Assembly: GCF_001280225.1 (NCBI RefSeq)
Contig: NZ_CP009253.1
Coordinates: 186,001 to 250,000, forward strand
DNA from: Buchnera aphidicola (Aphis glycines)
GTDB lineage: Bacteria > Pseudomonadota > Gammaproteobacteria > Enterobacterales > Enterobacteriaceae
Length of the DNA: 64,000 nucleotides
Direction of reading: 5' to 3'
Shown here: positions 43,298 through 53,326 of the stretch, piece after piece
Numbering within the stretch: the first letter of the stretch is position 1
How the letters are laid out: each line of letters begins with the position of its first letter
Translations under genes and position numbers: made by a program
Notes under the pieces: generated by a model
The model's input: the letters and a program-made list of their open reading frames with translations, nothing else
Told to the model about the DNA's origin: nothing
Databases searched by the model: none

Positions 43298-43414
43298 TGT
43301 AAATATATTCTCAAAATATTTAGACTTTGTTTAAAATAAAATACTATTTTTTATCATAAAACAAATGATTTAAAAAGAAGTTAAAAACATTAATTATAAA
43401 AAATATATTTTATT

Positions 43415-43450
43415 CCTTGCGCCGATAGGATATTTTTTTATTGGCGCAGG
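43415..43450 (-). terminator. G+C-rich terminator hairpin after ftsZ
   Basis: Arms 43415-43426 and 43440-43450 form 11 pairs with one bulged base; the core GCGCC/GGCGC is the most G+C-rich stretch in any spacer here. In the minus direction it is followed by A/U-rich sequence with a U tract. It closes the dcw cluster before erpA. Confidence 0.75.
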
Positions 43451-43527
43451 TTAATTATATAATAAAAAATATAAAAAGTAACATAATTAAGTTATATTTT
43501 TTAATGAAATTTTTTATCATTAAATAA

Positions 43528-44682
43528 TTAATCAGATCTTTTTCTAAGAAATGCAGGAATATCTAAATATTCTGGTTCTTTACGTTTGACATGTTCTGTT
43601 TCTTTGATTTCATTTTTTACATGCTTTTTATCTAATGTAGAAGATGAATTATTTAAATATTGATAACGATAATCCATTAATGTTTCTTTAGAAGATTTTT
43701 TTTTAATTTGATTAATATCTGAGTATTTTTCCATTCCAATTCCAGTTGCTACTACTGTCACGCGAAGTGTATCATTCATATCAGGATCTAAAGATGTGCC
43801 TATTACAACTGTTGCATTATCTGAAGCAAAAGATCTAATGGTGTTTCCTACAGTTTCAAATTCATCTAATTTTAAATCAAAACCAGCAGTAATATTAACT
43901 AAAACACCTCTAGCTCCCGATAAATCTATATCTTCTAACAAAGGGCTAGATATTGCTATTTCTGCAGCTTCCTCAGCACGATTTTCTCCTGAGGATATTC
44001 CTGTTCCCATCATTGCATATCCCATTTCTACCATAACAGTTCGAACGTCAGCGAAATCTACATTCATAAGACCAGGTCGTGTAATAAGCTCAGCAATACC
44101 TTGTACAGCACCTTTTAATACATTGTTTGCAGCGCCAAAAGCATCTAACAAAGAAATACCCCGACTGAGTACTTTTAGTAACTTATCGTTTGGTATTGTG
44201 ATTAAAGAGTCAACATATTTAGATAATTCAATAACTCCTTGATCAGCTACAATCATTCTTTTTTTACCTTCAAAATTAAAAGGTTTTGTTACCACAGCGA
44301 CAGTTAAAATACCTAATTCTTTTGCAATCTCTGCTACTACTGGTGCAGCTCCAGTTCCAGTCCCACCTCCCATTCCGGCAGCTATAAAAACCATATCAGA
44401 ACCATCTAGTGCTGATTTTAATAATTCTTTGTCTTCTTCTGCTGAATTTCGTCCAATTTCCGGATTTGCTCCAGCTCCGAGTCCTTTAGTAATATTATTT
44501 CCTATTTGAATAGTTTGTCCTACTTCTATTTTTCTTAAAGCTTGGGCATCAGTGTTAACGGCAAAAAATTCTACACCTTCAATACGCTCTCTAACCATAT
44601 ATTCAACTGCATTTCCACCGCCTCCACCTACACCAACTACTTTAATTATTGCATTATTACTTAATTCTACAGGTTCAAACAT
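43528..44682 (-). CDS. ftsZ: Cell division protein FtsZ
   Basis: FtsZ is the tubulin-like GTPase that forms the division ring. The nucleotide-binding start is [16 protein letters not shown], the tubulin signature is [20 protein letters not shown], and the C-terminal peptide [11 protein letters not shown] that binds FtsA and ZipA is kept. It has 384 residues (E. coli 383). It is last of the dcw cluster, 49 bp after ftsA; lpxC, which follows in E. coli, is absent. Confidence 0.97.
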   Translation of the reverse strand: MFEPVELSNNAIIKVVGVGGGGGNAVEYMVRERIEGVEFFAVNTDAQALRKIEVGQTIQIGNNITKGLGAGANPEIGRNSAEEDKELLKSALDGSDMVFIAAGMGGGTGTGAAPVVAEIAKELGILTVAVVTKPFNFEGKKRMIVADQGVIELSKYVDSLITIPNDKLLKVLSRGISLLDAFGAANNVLKGAVQGIAELITRPGLMNVDFADVRTVMVEMGYAMMGTGISSGENRAEEAAEIAISSPLLEDIDLSGARGVLVNITAGFDLKLDEFETVGNTIRSFASDNATVVIGTSLDPDMNDTLRVTVVATGIGMEKYSDINQIKKKSSKETLMDYRYQYLNNSSSTLDKKHVKNEIKETEHVKRKEPEYLDIPAFLRKRSD

Positions 44683-44731
44683 AATTTAATTCCATTGTCT
44701 ATCTTGAATTTTAGAGATGTGTAAAATTGAT

Positions 44732-45988
44732 TTAAAATTCTTTTTTAAACCAATTATTAATGTGCTTAAACCATTTTTCAATAAAAGAACTTTCTTTTTT
44801 TATATTTTGAGATTGTAAGTAAAATTCTTTTCCATAGTGTAATAGGCCCACTACTGTTGAATAATGTGGTTTATTTATATTTTCAGTTAACCCTGAAATG
44901 TTTGCAGGTTTAGCAATGCGAATTTTGTTTTTAAAAATTTTTTCTGCACATTTGCTGATTAATGAAATAGTTGAAGCGCCTCCCGTCAATACTATACCAC
45001 TTGATAATTGATTTTTTCTTCCTTCTTTATACAGCTTCTTTTGAACATAAATAATTCTGTTATTAATTAAAGTTAATAGTTCATTATATCTTGATTCAAT
45101 TACTTCCGATACAGTACCGAATTGTATGTTTTGAAATAAATTTTGATGCTCTTCAGATAATTCAATGTTATTTAATGATTCTATGTTTGTTTTTAATGCG
45201 GATTCATAATTAATTTTTATAATTTCTGAATCGGAATAAGAAGTATTGAATGCATATGAAATATCTTTAGTAACAATATTTCCTGCATATGGAATCACTT
45301 GGCTATCTTGTATAAATCCATCGATATATGTAGTAAAATCTATTGTTCCTCCTCCTATATCAATCATACATACACCTAATTTACGTTCTTCCTTACTTAA
45401 TACAGATTTGCTAGATGCTAAGCCTGCAAAAATTACTTGATCAACTTTTATATTGCATGTTTCTACTGCTTTAATAATATTTTTAGCTATGTTTTGATGA
45501 CATGTAATTAGATGAACTCTTACTTGCATTCTTATTCCTGATAAACCTATTGGATTTTTTATTCCAGATTGTTGGTCAATTGAATATTCTTGCGGAATAA
45601 CATGTAATATATGATGTTCATTGAGAATTTTAACTGATTTAGCGGTGTGTATTACGTTTTCTATATCTTCTTTGGTAACTTCATCTTCAGAAATAGGGAC
45701 TATTCCAATTTCATTTTGACAATTAATATATTTACTAGATAAAGATAGATAGACGGAAGTGATATTGCAATTAGCCATAGTTTCAGCTTGGTAAATAGAC
45801 TTCTGTATACACGAAACAACTGAATCTAAATTATTAATTCTTCCTTGCTCTATTCCTTTTGATTTACATATCCCAATTCCAACTATTTTTATTTTACTAT
45901 CTATTGAAATTTCGCCTACTAAAGTTACTACTTTAGTAGTTCCTACTTCTAGTCCTACTACCAATTTTTTATTTGTTGATATAATCAT
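44732..45988 (-). CDS. ftsA: Cell division protein FtsA
   Basis: FtsA is an actin-like ATPase that tethers FtsZ to the membrane. ATPase motifs are VVGLEVGTTKVVTLVGE at the N terminus and CMIDIGGGTIDFTTY near residue 205, with ILTGGAS later. The C-terminal amphipathic end (SFIEKWFKHINNWFKKEF) fits a membrane-binding helix. It has 418 residues (E. coli 420). The 339-bp spacer upstream is where ftsQ would be expected. Confidence 0.96.
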   Translation of the reverse strand: MIISTNKKLVVGLEVGTTKVVTLVGEISIDSKIKIVGIGICKSKGIEQGRINNLDSVVSCIQKSIYQAETMANCNITSVYLSLSSKYINCQNEIGIVPISEDEVTKEDIENVIHTAKSVKILNEHHILHVIPQEYSIDQQSGIKNPIGLSGIRMQVRVHLITCHQNIAKNIIKAVETCNIKVDQVIFAGLASSKSVLSKEERKLGVCMIDIGGGTIDFTTYIDGFIQDSQVIPYAGNIVTKDISYAFNTSYSDSEIIKINYESALKTNIESLNNIELSEEHQNLFQNIQFGTVSEVIESRYNELLTLINNRIIYVQKKLYKEGRKNQLSSGIVLTGGASTISLISKCAEKIFKNKIRIAKPANISGLTENINKPHYSTVVGLLHYGKEFYLQSQNIKKESSFIEKWFKHINNWFKKEF

Positions 45989-46327
45989 TCTTTCTTGGCC
46001 TACACTATATTTTTTAAATTATTAATTTTTTATTGTAAATTAGAATTTCTAATATTTTATATTATAGTTATTTGACATCAACAATGTTTTTAAAATTGTT
46101 TATTTAGACAGAAATAAGTTTTAAAAATCTAATTTTTTAAAAATTTTTTTATCATATTCATTGTAAAAAAGTAAATTTTTAAATGTATAAATGTCATCGA
46201 AACAACATTCTTAATTGATTATACTTTATAAGTAATAAAATATTGATTTAAAAAAATTTTTTATATATATTTTATAATACTGTAATATCTTCAATATATT
46301 TGAAAATTATAATATTAATAATTTTTT
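45989..46327. other. Spacer between ddlB and ftsA, site of the missing ftsQ
   Basis: In the E. coli dcw cluster ftsQ lies between ddlB and ftsA. Here 339 bp of A+T-rich sequence has no frame of useful length and no piece that I can match to FtsQ, which needs about 830 bp. It probably contains a promoter for ftsA-ftsZ, but I cannot select one with confidence. Confidence 0.6.
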
Positions 46328-47260
46328 TTAACTAGTTGAAAAAATAGTTTTCTTTAGAATTTGTAAAACTAGTTCATCAAACGATACACCTATAGCATTT
46401 GCAGATATTGGAAGTAAACTACGATTTGTCATTCCAGGAATAGTATTTATCTCTAATAACCAAAATTTGTTCTCATTGTCTAATATTACGTCGATTCTAC
46501 CATATCCATTACATCCTAATATGTTCCAAGCTTGTTTTGCTATTTTTTTTAATTTTTTTTCTTGGTTTAAATTTAACCCACTTGGACATAAATATTTAGT
46601 AGAAGATAGTTCATATTTTGAAGTGTAGTCATAAAAATTATTTTTTGTAAGAATATGAATAGAAGGTAGTATTTTTTCACCAAGAATTGAAACTGTATAT
46701 TCTTTTCCTTGTATAAATTTTTCTACTAAAATATTATTACTATAATTCAATGCTATTTTAATTGCATTTTTTAATTGATCTTTTAAAGAAACTAATGTAA
46801 TACCTATACTTGAACCTTGATCATTTGGTTTGACCAAAACTGGATATTCTAATTTGAAAAATTTTTTTATTAAAAAGGTATCTAAATTTTTTAGAATGTC
46901 TTTTTTGTGAATATAAACATCTGGCAAGACAGGAAGACCAACAGATTTCCATAATAGTTTAGTTTTTTTCTTATCTAAAGCAATAGAAGATGCCATAATA
47001 CCACTACCAGTGTAAGGAATATTTAAATATTCTAAAACCCCTTGAATACTACCGTCTTCTCCTCCTTTTCCGTGCAGTGCTATATATGCAATATCGAACT
47101 GCTGTTTTTTTAGTTGCATAATAGGAAAATCACGTGTATCAAATGGATATGCATTAATACCAGATCGAATTAAACTCTTTAGAATTGCATATCCTGATGC
47201 TATTGATATTTTTCTTTCTGAAGAGTTACCACCTAATAATACTGCTACTTTTTTTTTCAT
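46328..47260 (-). CDS. ddlB: D-alanine--D-alanine ligase
   Basis: Ddl makes D-Ala-D-Ala for peptidoglycan. It is an ATP-grasp enzyme: VAVLLGGNSSERKIS and ALHGKGGEDGSIQG at the N terminus, VKPNDQGSSIG in the ATP-binding region, and WLLEINTIPGMTNRSLLPISA at the end. It has 310 residues (E. coli DdlB 306). It is 11 bp downstream of murC. The frame is complete. Confidence 0.96.
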   Translation of the reverse strand: MKKKVAVLLGGNSSERKISIASGYAILKSLIRSGINAYPFDTRDFPIMQLKKQQFDIAYIALHGKGGEDGSIQGVLEYLNIPYTGSGIMASSIALDKKKTKLLWKSVGLPVLPDVYIHKKDILKNLDTFLIKKFFKLEYPVLVKPNDQGSSIGITLVSLKDQLKNAIKIALNYSNNILVEKFIQGKEYTVSILGEKILPSIHILTKNNFYDYTSKYELSSTKYLCPSGLNLNQEKKLKKIAKQAWNILGCNGYGRIDVILDNENKFWLLEINTIPGMTNRSLLPISANAIGVSFDELVLQILKKTIFSTS

Positions 47261-47271
47261 ATTATCACTTT

Positions 47272-48705
47272 TTATTTTTTGATGAAAATTTTATTAGCTA
47301 CTTTTTCTATATCTCCAGCGCCTTGTATTAAAATAATATCATTTCCGTTTAAATAAGGGGCAATTAAATTTAATATTATTTTATGATTTTTAATTAAAAT
47401 TACATTCATATTTTTTATTTTTTTTATATCTTTTAAAAGTGTTTTACTATCTGCTCCAGAAATAATATTTTCATTAGCAGAATAAACATCTAACATGAAT
47501 AATATATCTACTTGTGACAAAACATTAACAAAGTCATCATATAAGTTATATGTTCTTGTATATCGATGAGGTTGAAATATCATTATTAAATTTTTTTTAG
47601 GCCAACTAGTTCTTATTGTTTTAATATTTTGAGATATTTCGGTAGGATGATGACCATAGTCGTCTATTAACATAATATTTTTTTTGAAAACGTTACTTTT
47701 TTTTATTGATATTTTTCCAAGATATTCAAATCTTCTATAAGTACCTTGAAAATTTTTTAATGATTTCAAAATTTTTTGATCAGATATTTGTTTATATGTT
47801 GCAATAGCTATTGCGGCTGTTGCATTTAAAGCGTTATGTTTTCCAGGAATTTTTAAAGTAACTGATAAATTGAATTGTTTTTTCCGAACCAAAGTAAAAT
47901 ATGAAATGAAATTAGTTTGTTTATAGCAAGAAATACAAAATTCAGAATTTTTATTAAATCCATATGTAATTATTTTACATTTTATTTTTGGAATTATTTC
48001 TTGTATAGCAGTATTATCTATACATAATATCACAGTACTATCTAATGGAATTGTGCTGATAAACTTTAAAAATGATTTTTTTAACAAATTAAAATCGTTA
48101 TTGTAATAGTTCATATGTTCAGGTTCGATATTCGTTACAATGATAATTTTGGGGGTTAAATAAAGAAATGAACTATCACTTTCGTCTGCTTCTACGATAA
48201 GATAATCGGAATTTCCTAATTTAGAATAAGAATTAATTGACCTAATTAAACCACCATTAATAACAGTAGGGTCTAATTTATTTTCATTAAATATGTCAAA
48301 AATCATTGAAGTAGTCGTTGTTTTTCCATGTGTTCCAGAAATAGCTATTCCAAATTTATCCTGCATTAGCATTTTTAGCATTTCTGCTCTTAATAATATG
48401 GGAATTTTTTTTTTTTTTGCTTCTATAATTTCTGGATTAGTCAATGGAATTGCACTAGATATGACAATCAAGTCAATATTTTTAATATGTTTTTTAGCAT
48501 GATGAAAATAAATAATTGCACCTAATTTTTTTAATTTTTCTGTAATTTCGTTTTTTACAAGATCTGAACCGCTAATTTTATATCCTAATTGTAATAAAAT
48601 CAAAGCGATTCCATTCATTCCAGAACCTCCGATTCCTATGAAATGAATTTTATTAAACTTTTTGTTTTTTAAAAAGTTAGTTTCTTTTATACGTATAATA
48701 TTCAT
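47272..48705 (-). CDS. murC: UDP-N-acetylmuramate--L-alanine ligase
   Basis: MurC adds L-Ala to UDP-MurNAc. The N-terminal Rossmann motif is [14 protein letters not shown]; the P-loop is [15 protein letters not shown]; the EADESDSSF and [13 protein letters not shown] segments are intact. It has 477 residues (E. coli 491). It carries the longest A tract I found in a coding region, 14 A on the coding strand (48405-48418), encoding KKKK within [11 protein letters not shown], yet remains in frame. Confidence 0.96.
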   Translation of the reverse strand: MNIIRIKETNFLKNKKFNKIHFIGIGGSGMNGIALILLQLGYKISGSDLVKNEITEKLKKLGAIIYFHHAKKHIKNIDLIVISSAIPLTNPEIIEAKKKKIPILLRAEMLKMLMQDKFGIAISGTHGKTTTTSMIFDIFNENKLDPTVINGGLIRSINSYSKLGNSDYLIVEADESDSSFLYLTPKIIIVTNIEPEHMNYYNNDFNLLKKSFLKFISTIPLDSTVILCIDNTAIQEIIPKIKCKIITYGFNKNSEFCISCYKQTNFISYFTLVRKKQFNLSVTLKIPGKHNALNATAAIAIATYKQISDQKILKSLKNFQGTYRRFEYLGKISIKKSNVFKKNIMLIDDYGHHPTEISQNIKTIRTSWPKKNLIMIFQPHRYTRTYNLYDDFVNVLSQVDILFMLDVYSANENIISGADSKTLLKDIKKIKNMNVILIKNHKIILNLIAPYLNGNDIILIQGAGDIEKVANKIFIKK

Positions 48706-48729
48706 TTTATATATTTAATTGTTAACAAT

Positions 48730-49791
48730 TTATCTTTGAGAAACATTTTGAATTATTTTAAAAATTTTTTTTGTAGCATTTCTCACTCCGAAAGAAAATG
48801 CTTTCTCTGCCATTATAAGTAATTTTTTTCTATTTAAAGAATTTAATATTTGTAATATTACATTTATATTAAGTTCAGATTGATTAATAATTTTTGCAGC
48901 ACCATTTTTTTCTAAATCTTTTGCATTAAATAGTTGTTGTTGATCTTTGTGCGGATATGGTATCAATACCGATCCAAGTCCAACAGTAGTTATTTCACTG
49001 ATAGTTAGCGCGCCAGAACGAGATATAATAAGATCAGCCCATTTATATGCTTCAGCTATATTTTCAATAAAAGCGTTAACTATATGTTGATGTGATCTAT
49101 ATTTTTGATATTGTTTTATAGTTTTTTCAAACTCATTTTGACCTGTTTGATGCCAAATAATAACTTTTGATTTTAAAAAAAATGATACTTTGGGTACAAT
49201 ATTGTTAAAAATAGATGCACCTTGACTGCCTCCAACAACTAATATTCGTAGAGGACCAGATCTGTTTTTAAAACGATACATAGGTGGTGGAATTTTTATA
49301 ATATCTTCACGTATTGGGTTTCCTACTACTTCAGCATTTGGTAAAGATCCTGGAAAAGCTTGCATATTTTTTGTTGATATTTTAGATAATAATCGATTTG
49401 TAATACCTGCAATTTTATTTTGTTCATGCAAAATAAAAGGAATATGCGAAGTCCAAGCTGCTAATCCACCAGGACCGGATACATACCCACCCATGCCTAA
49501 TACAATATTGGGTGAATAATTATTGATAATTTTCTTTATTTTCAAATAAGATTTAAATATGTGCATTGGAGAAGAGATTAAAGTTTTTAAATTAGCATGT
49601 CTTAATCCATTTATATGAATAAAATGAATTTTGATGTTATATTTCGGAACAATATCTGCTTCTATTTTATTTTTTGTTCCTATCCATTTTATATGCCATC
49701 CGTGTGCAATTAAACATTTTGCTATAGTAATAGCTGGAAATACATGTCCACCACTTCCGCCTGCGATAATTATGATTTTTTTAGAATTCAT
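48730..49791 (-). CDS. murG: UDP-GlcNAc:lipid I GlcNAc transferase
   Basis: MurG converts lipid I to lipid II at the inner face of the membrane. The glycine-rich donor/acceptor motif IIIAGGSGGHVFPAITIA and VVGGSQGASIFN are intact, as is RSGALTISEITTVGLGSVLIPYPH in the UDP-GlcNAc site. It has 353 residues (E. coli 355). It starts immediately after the ftsW stop. Confidence 0.96.
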   Translation of the reverse strand: MNSKKIIIIAGGSGGHVFPAITIAKCLIAHGWHIKWIGTKNKIEADIVPKYNIKIHFIHINGLRHANLKTLISSPMHIFKSYLKIKKIINNYSPNIVLGMGGYVSGPGGLAAWTSHIPFILHEQNKIAGITNRLLSKISTKNMQAFPGSLPNAEVVGNPIREDIIKIPPPMYRFKNRSGPLRILVVGGSQGASIFNNIVPKVSFFLKSKVIIWHQTGQNEFEKTIKQYQKYRSHQHIVNAFIENIAEAYKWADLIISRSGALTISEITTVGLGSVLIPYPHKDQQQLFNAKDLEKNGAAKIINQSELNINVILQILNSLNRKKLLIMAEKAFSFGVRNATKKIFKIIQNVSQR

Positions 49792-50944
49792 TCAATCTTC
49801 CTTAGGTAACGCTTGATTTTCACTTAATCTTAGTTCAAAATCAATTCTTAATAAAATACAAATAGCAATTAAATTCACAATTAAGCTGGAACCTCCATAG
49901 CTGATTAATGGTAAGGTTAGTCCTTTAGTTGGTAATATTCCAGTCACAGCGCCAATGTTAATTAATGTTTGAAAACTAAACCATAACCCAATAGAGCAAG
50001 CTAAAAAACCTGAAAAAATTGCTTTTTTCTTTAAAGATTTTTGTCCAATATACAGAGCTCGAAAAGCAATAATAAAAATACCTAATAATATTGAAAAGCA
50101 ACCTATATAACCCAATTCTTCTCCTATAATAGAAAATATGAAATCACTGTGGGCTTCTGGTAAATAATTTAATTTTTGTATCGAATTTCCTAAACCTTGC
50201 CCGAAAAAATGACCCCTTCCTAAAGCGATTAATGATTGTGTTAATTGATATCCATTACCAAAAGGATCCTGCCAAGGATTCCAGAATGATAATATTCTAT
50301 TAATACGATATGGTTTTGTGAATATTAAAAATATTATTATTACTGCAACTATAAAAATAATTAAAAAAAATTGTTTTATTTTTGCTCCAGAAAGAAATAA
50401 AATTGATAAAGTAGTAAGAAATAAAACAACTACAGTTCCTAAGTCAGGTTCTGCTAGTAAAAGAACTGATTGCATAGCAACAATACTCATGGGTTTAAAA
50501 AAACCCCAAAAATTTTTGTTGACTTCTTTAATTTTTCTCGAAAGATAATTAGAAATATAAAGAAAAGAAGAAATTTTACATATTTCAGAAGGCTGTATAT
50601 GCAATATACCTATACTGATCCATCTATATGATCCATGCACTGATTTTCCCAATAATAGTACGAAAATGAGTGATAGAGTTGACAATATTAGTATAAAGTT
50701 ACTATATTTTCTCCAAAAAACAACAGGTATTCTCAAAACAAAAAAAGATAATAAAAATATTAAAATAAAATAAAATACTTCTCTTTTCGCGAAAAAAAAT
50801 GGGTCTTGATATAAATTCTGTCCTATCGGTATGGATGTGGATATGACCATTATTAATCCAGTAATACATAAAGATAAAGTGAGCCATACTAGTAATCTAT
50901 CATATAATACAATGTTTTTTTTTTTATTTTTTTTTTAGAAACAT
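49792..50944 (-). CDS. ftsW: Lipid II polymerase FtsW, frameshifted at its start
   Basis: FtsW is the SEDS-family glycosyltransferase of the septum, with about ten membrane segments. A start ATG at 50944 overlaps the murD stop (TAATG) but meets a TAA after six codons because of two A tracts (10 and 11 A; plus-strand T runs 50927-50936 and 50915-50925). Removing one A gives MFLKKNKKKNIVLYDRLL, in frame with the rest, for 383 residues. Otherwise translation would need the internal ATG at 50850, losing about 30 residues of cytoplasmic tail and first membrane helix. Downstream motifs (LIALGRGHFFGQGLGNS, LPEAHSDFIFSIIGEELG) are intact. Confidence 0.93.
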
Positions 50945-52263
50945 TAATTTATTTCCTTTAATAATTTTATAAAAAGATTACCTCTTTCTTCAAAATTTTT
51001 AAATTGATCTTTACTACTACAACCAGGAGATAAAAGTATTACATCATCTTGTTTGGCTTGTTTCGAAATTAAAGTAATGGCATCTTTTAAATTTTTAACA
51101 TAAATAGATTTTTTTTGACATATTTGAGCTATATTCATACCGTCTTTACCAAAACAATAGATTTTAATTTTTAATTGTTCTAAATAATTTTTTAGAATGT
51201 TAAAATCAGCAGATTTTTTATCTCCTCCTAATAGCAACCATATTGTTCCTGGAGTTTTAATGTTTTTTAAAGCTATTTTAGTACTACTAACATTAGTAGA
51301 TTTTGAATCATTAATCCAAGATATGTTATTATTTTTATGTACTATTTGGAAGCGATGTGGTAAATTTTTAAAAAATTTAAGTACATTTTTAACTATATTC
51401 CGAGGAAAATGCATAGCATCTGAAATTGCTAATGCAACTAAAGCGTTTTCATAGTTTTGATATCCATATAGTAAAGTTTGTGATGTATCAATTATTTTTT
51501 CTTTTTTATGACATAAAAAATTATTTCCTTTTATATTTTCAATATAATAATTACTATTACTTGTTCCAAATGTAATATACTTTTTTTGTTTGTTTTTAAA
51601 GAAACAATTTTTTTCTTTTAAATTTACTAAGCATATTTCTGCATTTTTATAAATAGATAATTTAATTTTTTTATACTGTTTGAATCCTTTTGGATATCTA
51701 TCTAAATGATCTTCGTTAATATTCAGTACTACAGCTATTTTTGATTTTAAACTAAATATATTTTCAAGTTGAAAACTAGATAACTCTAGTATATATAAGT
51801 CAGCTTTTTTTGATAATACATTTAACGCTGGAAGTCCAATATTACCTATTAAATAAACTTTATATCCTGATTTTTTTGCAATTTCTTTCACCATTGTTGC
51901 TACAGTACTTTTTCCATTAGTACCAGTAATAGAAATGATTGGAGATTTCACTTCTCTAACAAATAGTTCAATATCACTGATTATTTCAATACCTAGCATA
52001 CGAGCTTCTGTTAAAATAGGTTTAAACGAAGAAATTCCAGGACTTATGATAATTAAATCTGATTCTAAAATCCATTTTTTTTCTAAACCTCCTAATTTAT
52101 ATTTAATATTTTTAGGAATTTTTTCTAAATACTCAGGTTTTTTAGATTCATCAATTATTTTTGGAATTGCTCCTTTTTTGAGAAAAAAATTAATACAAGA
52201 TATACCAGTCAATCCTATACCTAAAATTAATATTTTTTTTTCTGAATACTTATATGGCATCAT
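50944..52263 (-). CDS. murD: UDP-MurNAc-L-alanine--D-glutamate ligase
   Basis: MurD adds D-Glu to UDP-MurNAc-L-Ala. The N-terminal domain shows ILILGIGLTGISCINFF; the P-loop is ISITGTNGKSTVATMV; ELSSFQLE and WINDSKSTNVSST follow. It has 439 residues (E. coli 438). The 5' end overlaps mraY by 11-14 bases depending on which of two adjacent ATGs is used. Its stop overlaps the ftsW start as TAATG, so translation is coupled. Confidence 0.96.
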   Translation of the reverse strand: MMPYKYSEKKILILGIGLTGISCINFFLKKGAIPKIIDESKKPEYLEKIPKNIKYKLGGLEKKWILESDLIIISPGISSFKPILTEARMLGIEIISDIELFVREVKSPIISITGTNGKSTVATMVKEIAKKSGYKVYLIGNIGLPALNVLSKKADLYILELSSFQLENIFSLKSKIAVVLNINEDHLDRYPKGFKQYKKIKLSIYKNAEICLVNLKEKNCFFKNKQKKYITFGTSNSNYYIENIKGNNFLCHKKEKIIDTSQTLLYGYQNYENALVALAISDAMHFPRNIVKNVLKFFKNLPHRFQIVHKNNNISWINDSKSTNVSSTKIALKNIKTPGTIWLLLGGDKKSADFNILKNYLEQLKIKIYCFGKDGMNIAQICQKKSIYVKNLKDAITLISKQAKQDDVILLSPGCSSKDQFKNFEERGNLFIKLLKEIN

Positions 52264-53326
52264 GTATCCTTAAAGATATAATTCCTATTAGTAACAATAT
52301 GAAAGATACTATCCAAAATCTAATAGTAATCAAATTTTCTGACAATCCTTTTATTTCGTAATGATGATGAAGTGGGGCCATCTTAAACATTCTTTTTTTT
52401 TTAAATTTAAAGTAGGCAATTTGTAATATTACAGATATAGTTTCAACAACAAAAATTCCACCCATTATTAACAATAATAATTCTTGATGTAATAATATAG
52501 ATATGATTCCTAAAGCACCACCTAACGATAAAGATCCAACATCACCCATGAATATTTTAGCAGGATAAGCATTAAACCATAAAAAACCTAATCCAGAACC
52601 AACTATGGATGCACATAAAACACTTAATTCATTTGCTTGTTTTAAATGAAAAATATTTATATCATTGCGTAAACAATTTTCAGAACTAAGAAAAGCAATT
52701 AAACCTAATCCAGATGAGATAAAAATTACTGGCATTATTGCTAATCCATCTAATCCATCTGTTAAATTCACACTATTACTTGTGCCTACAATAACAAAAT
52801 AAGATAAAAAGATATAAAAATAATTAATTTTTACTATTATTTTCTTATAAAACGGAATTATTAACTCAAGATCAATTTTATTTGCTTGATTGAGATGCAT
52901 AATATAAATAATAAATATAGCAATAATAGATAATCCAAAAAATTTATATAATACTTTTAATCCATGTGAGTTGTTAAATTTAATTTTTTTATAATCATCT
53001 AAAAATCCAATCACACCATATCCTAAGATAATAAAAATAACATACCAAATATATACATTGTATAAATCACAATAAAGAAGAACAGATAAACATATTGATA
53101 TAATAATTAATATTCCTCCCATAGTAGGAGTTGTATTTTTCTTTAAATGTCCGATAGGTCCATTAGTTCTTATTATTTGAAAATTTTGTAATTTTTTAAA
53201 ACAAGATATTATATACGGACCAATAAATAAATTTATAAAAAATGATGTAATCAAACTAAAAATTATTCGGTAAGAAATAAAATTAAATATTTTAAAATTT
53301 AAACATTTATTAATTAAAAATATCAT
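52250..53326 (-). CDS. mraY: Phospho-N-acetylmuramoyl-pentapeptide transferase
   Basis: MraY forms lipid I in the inner membrane from UDP-MurNAc-pentapeptide and undecaprenyl phosphate. It has about ten hydrophobic segments and the conserved cytoplasmic motifs KKNTTPTMGGILI, GFLDDYKKI, NLTDGLDGLA, FMGDVGSLSLGGALG and the histidine-rich APLHHHYE. It has 358 residues (E. coli 360). The 5' end overlaps murF by 17 bases. Confidence 0.96.
   Translation of the reverse strand: MIFLINKCLNFKIFNFISYRIIFSLITSFFINLFIGPYIISCFKKLQNFQIIRTNGPIGHLKKNTTPTMGGILIIISICLSVLLYCDLYNVYIWYVIFIILGYGVIGFLDDYKKIKFNNSHGLKVLYKFFGLSIIAIFIIYIMHLNQANKIDLELIIPFYKKIIVKINYFYIFLSYFVIVGTSNSVNLTDGLDGLAIMPVIFISSGLGLIAFLSSENCLRNDINIFHLKQANELSVLCASIVGSGLGFLWFNAYPAKIFMGDVGSLSLGGALGIISILLHQELLLLIMGGIFVVETISVILQIAYFKFKKKRMFKMAPLHHHYEIKGLSENLITIRFWIVSFILLLIGIISLRIHDAI

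Noticed and set aside
43796-44242. 148-codon open frame antisense to ftsZ
   Set aside because: It is a shadow of the strongly conserved ftsZ frame, shows no independent family motif, and has no ribosome site.
45989-46327. Possible ftsQ pseudogene
   Set aside because: The spacer is much shorter than ftsQ, and I could match no translated piece to FtsQ.
51197-52273. Two antisense frames (85 and 112 codons) inside murD
   Set aside because: murD is intact on the other strand, and neither frame resembles a known protein.
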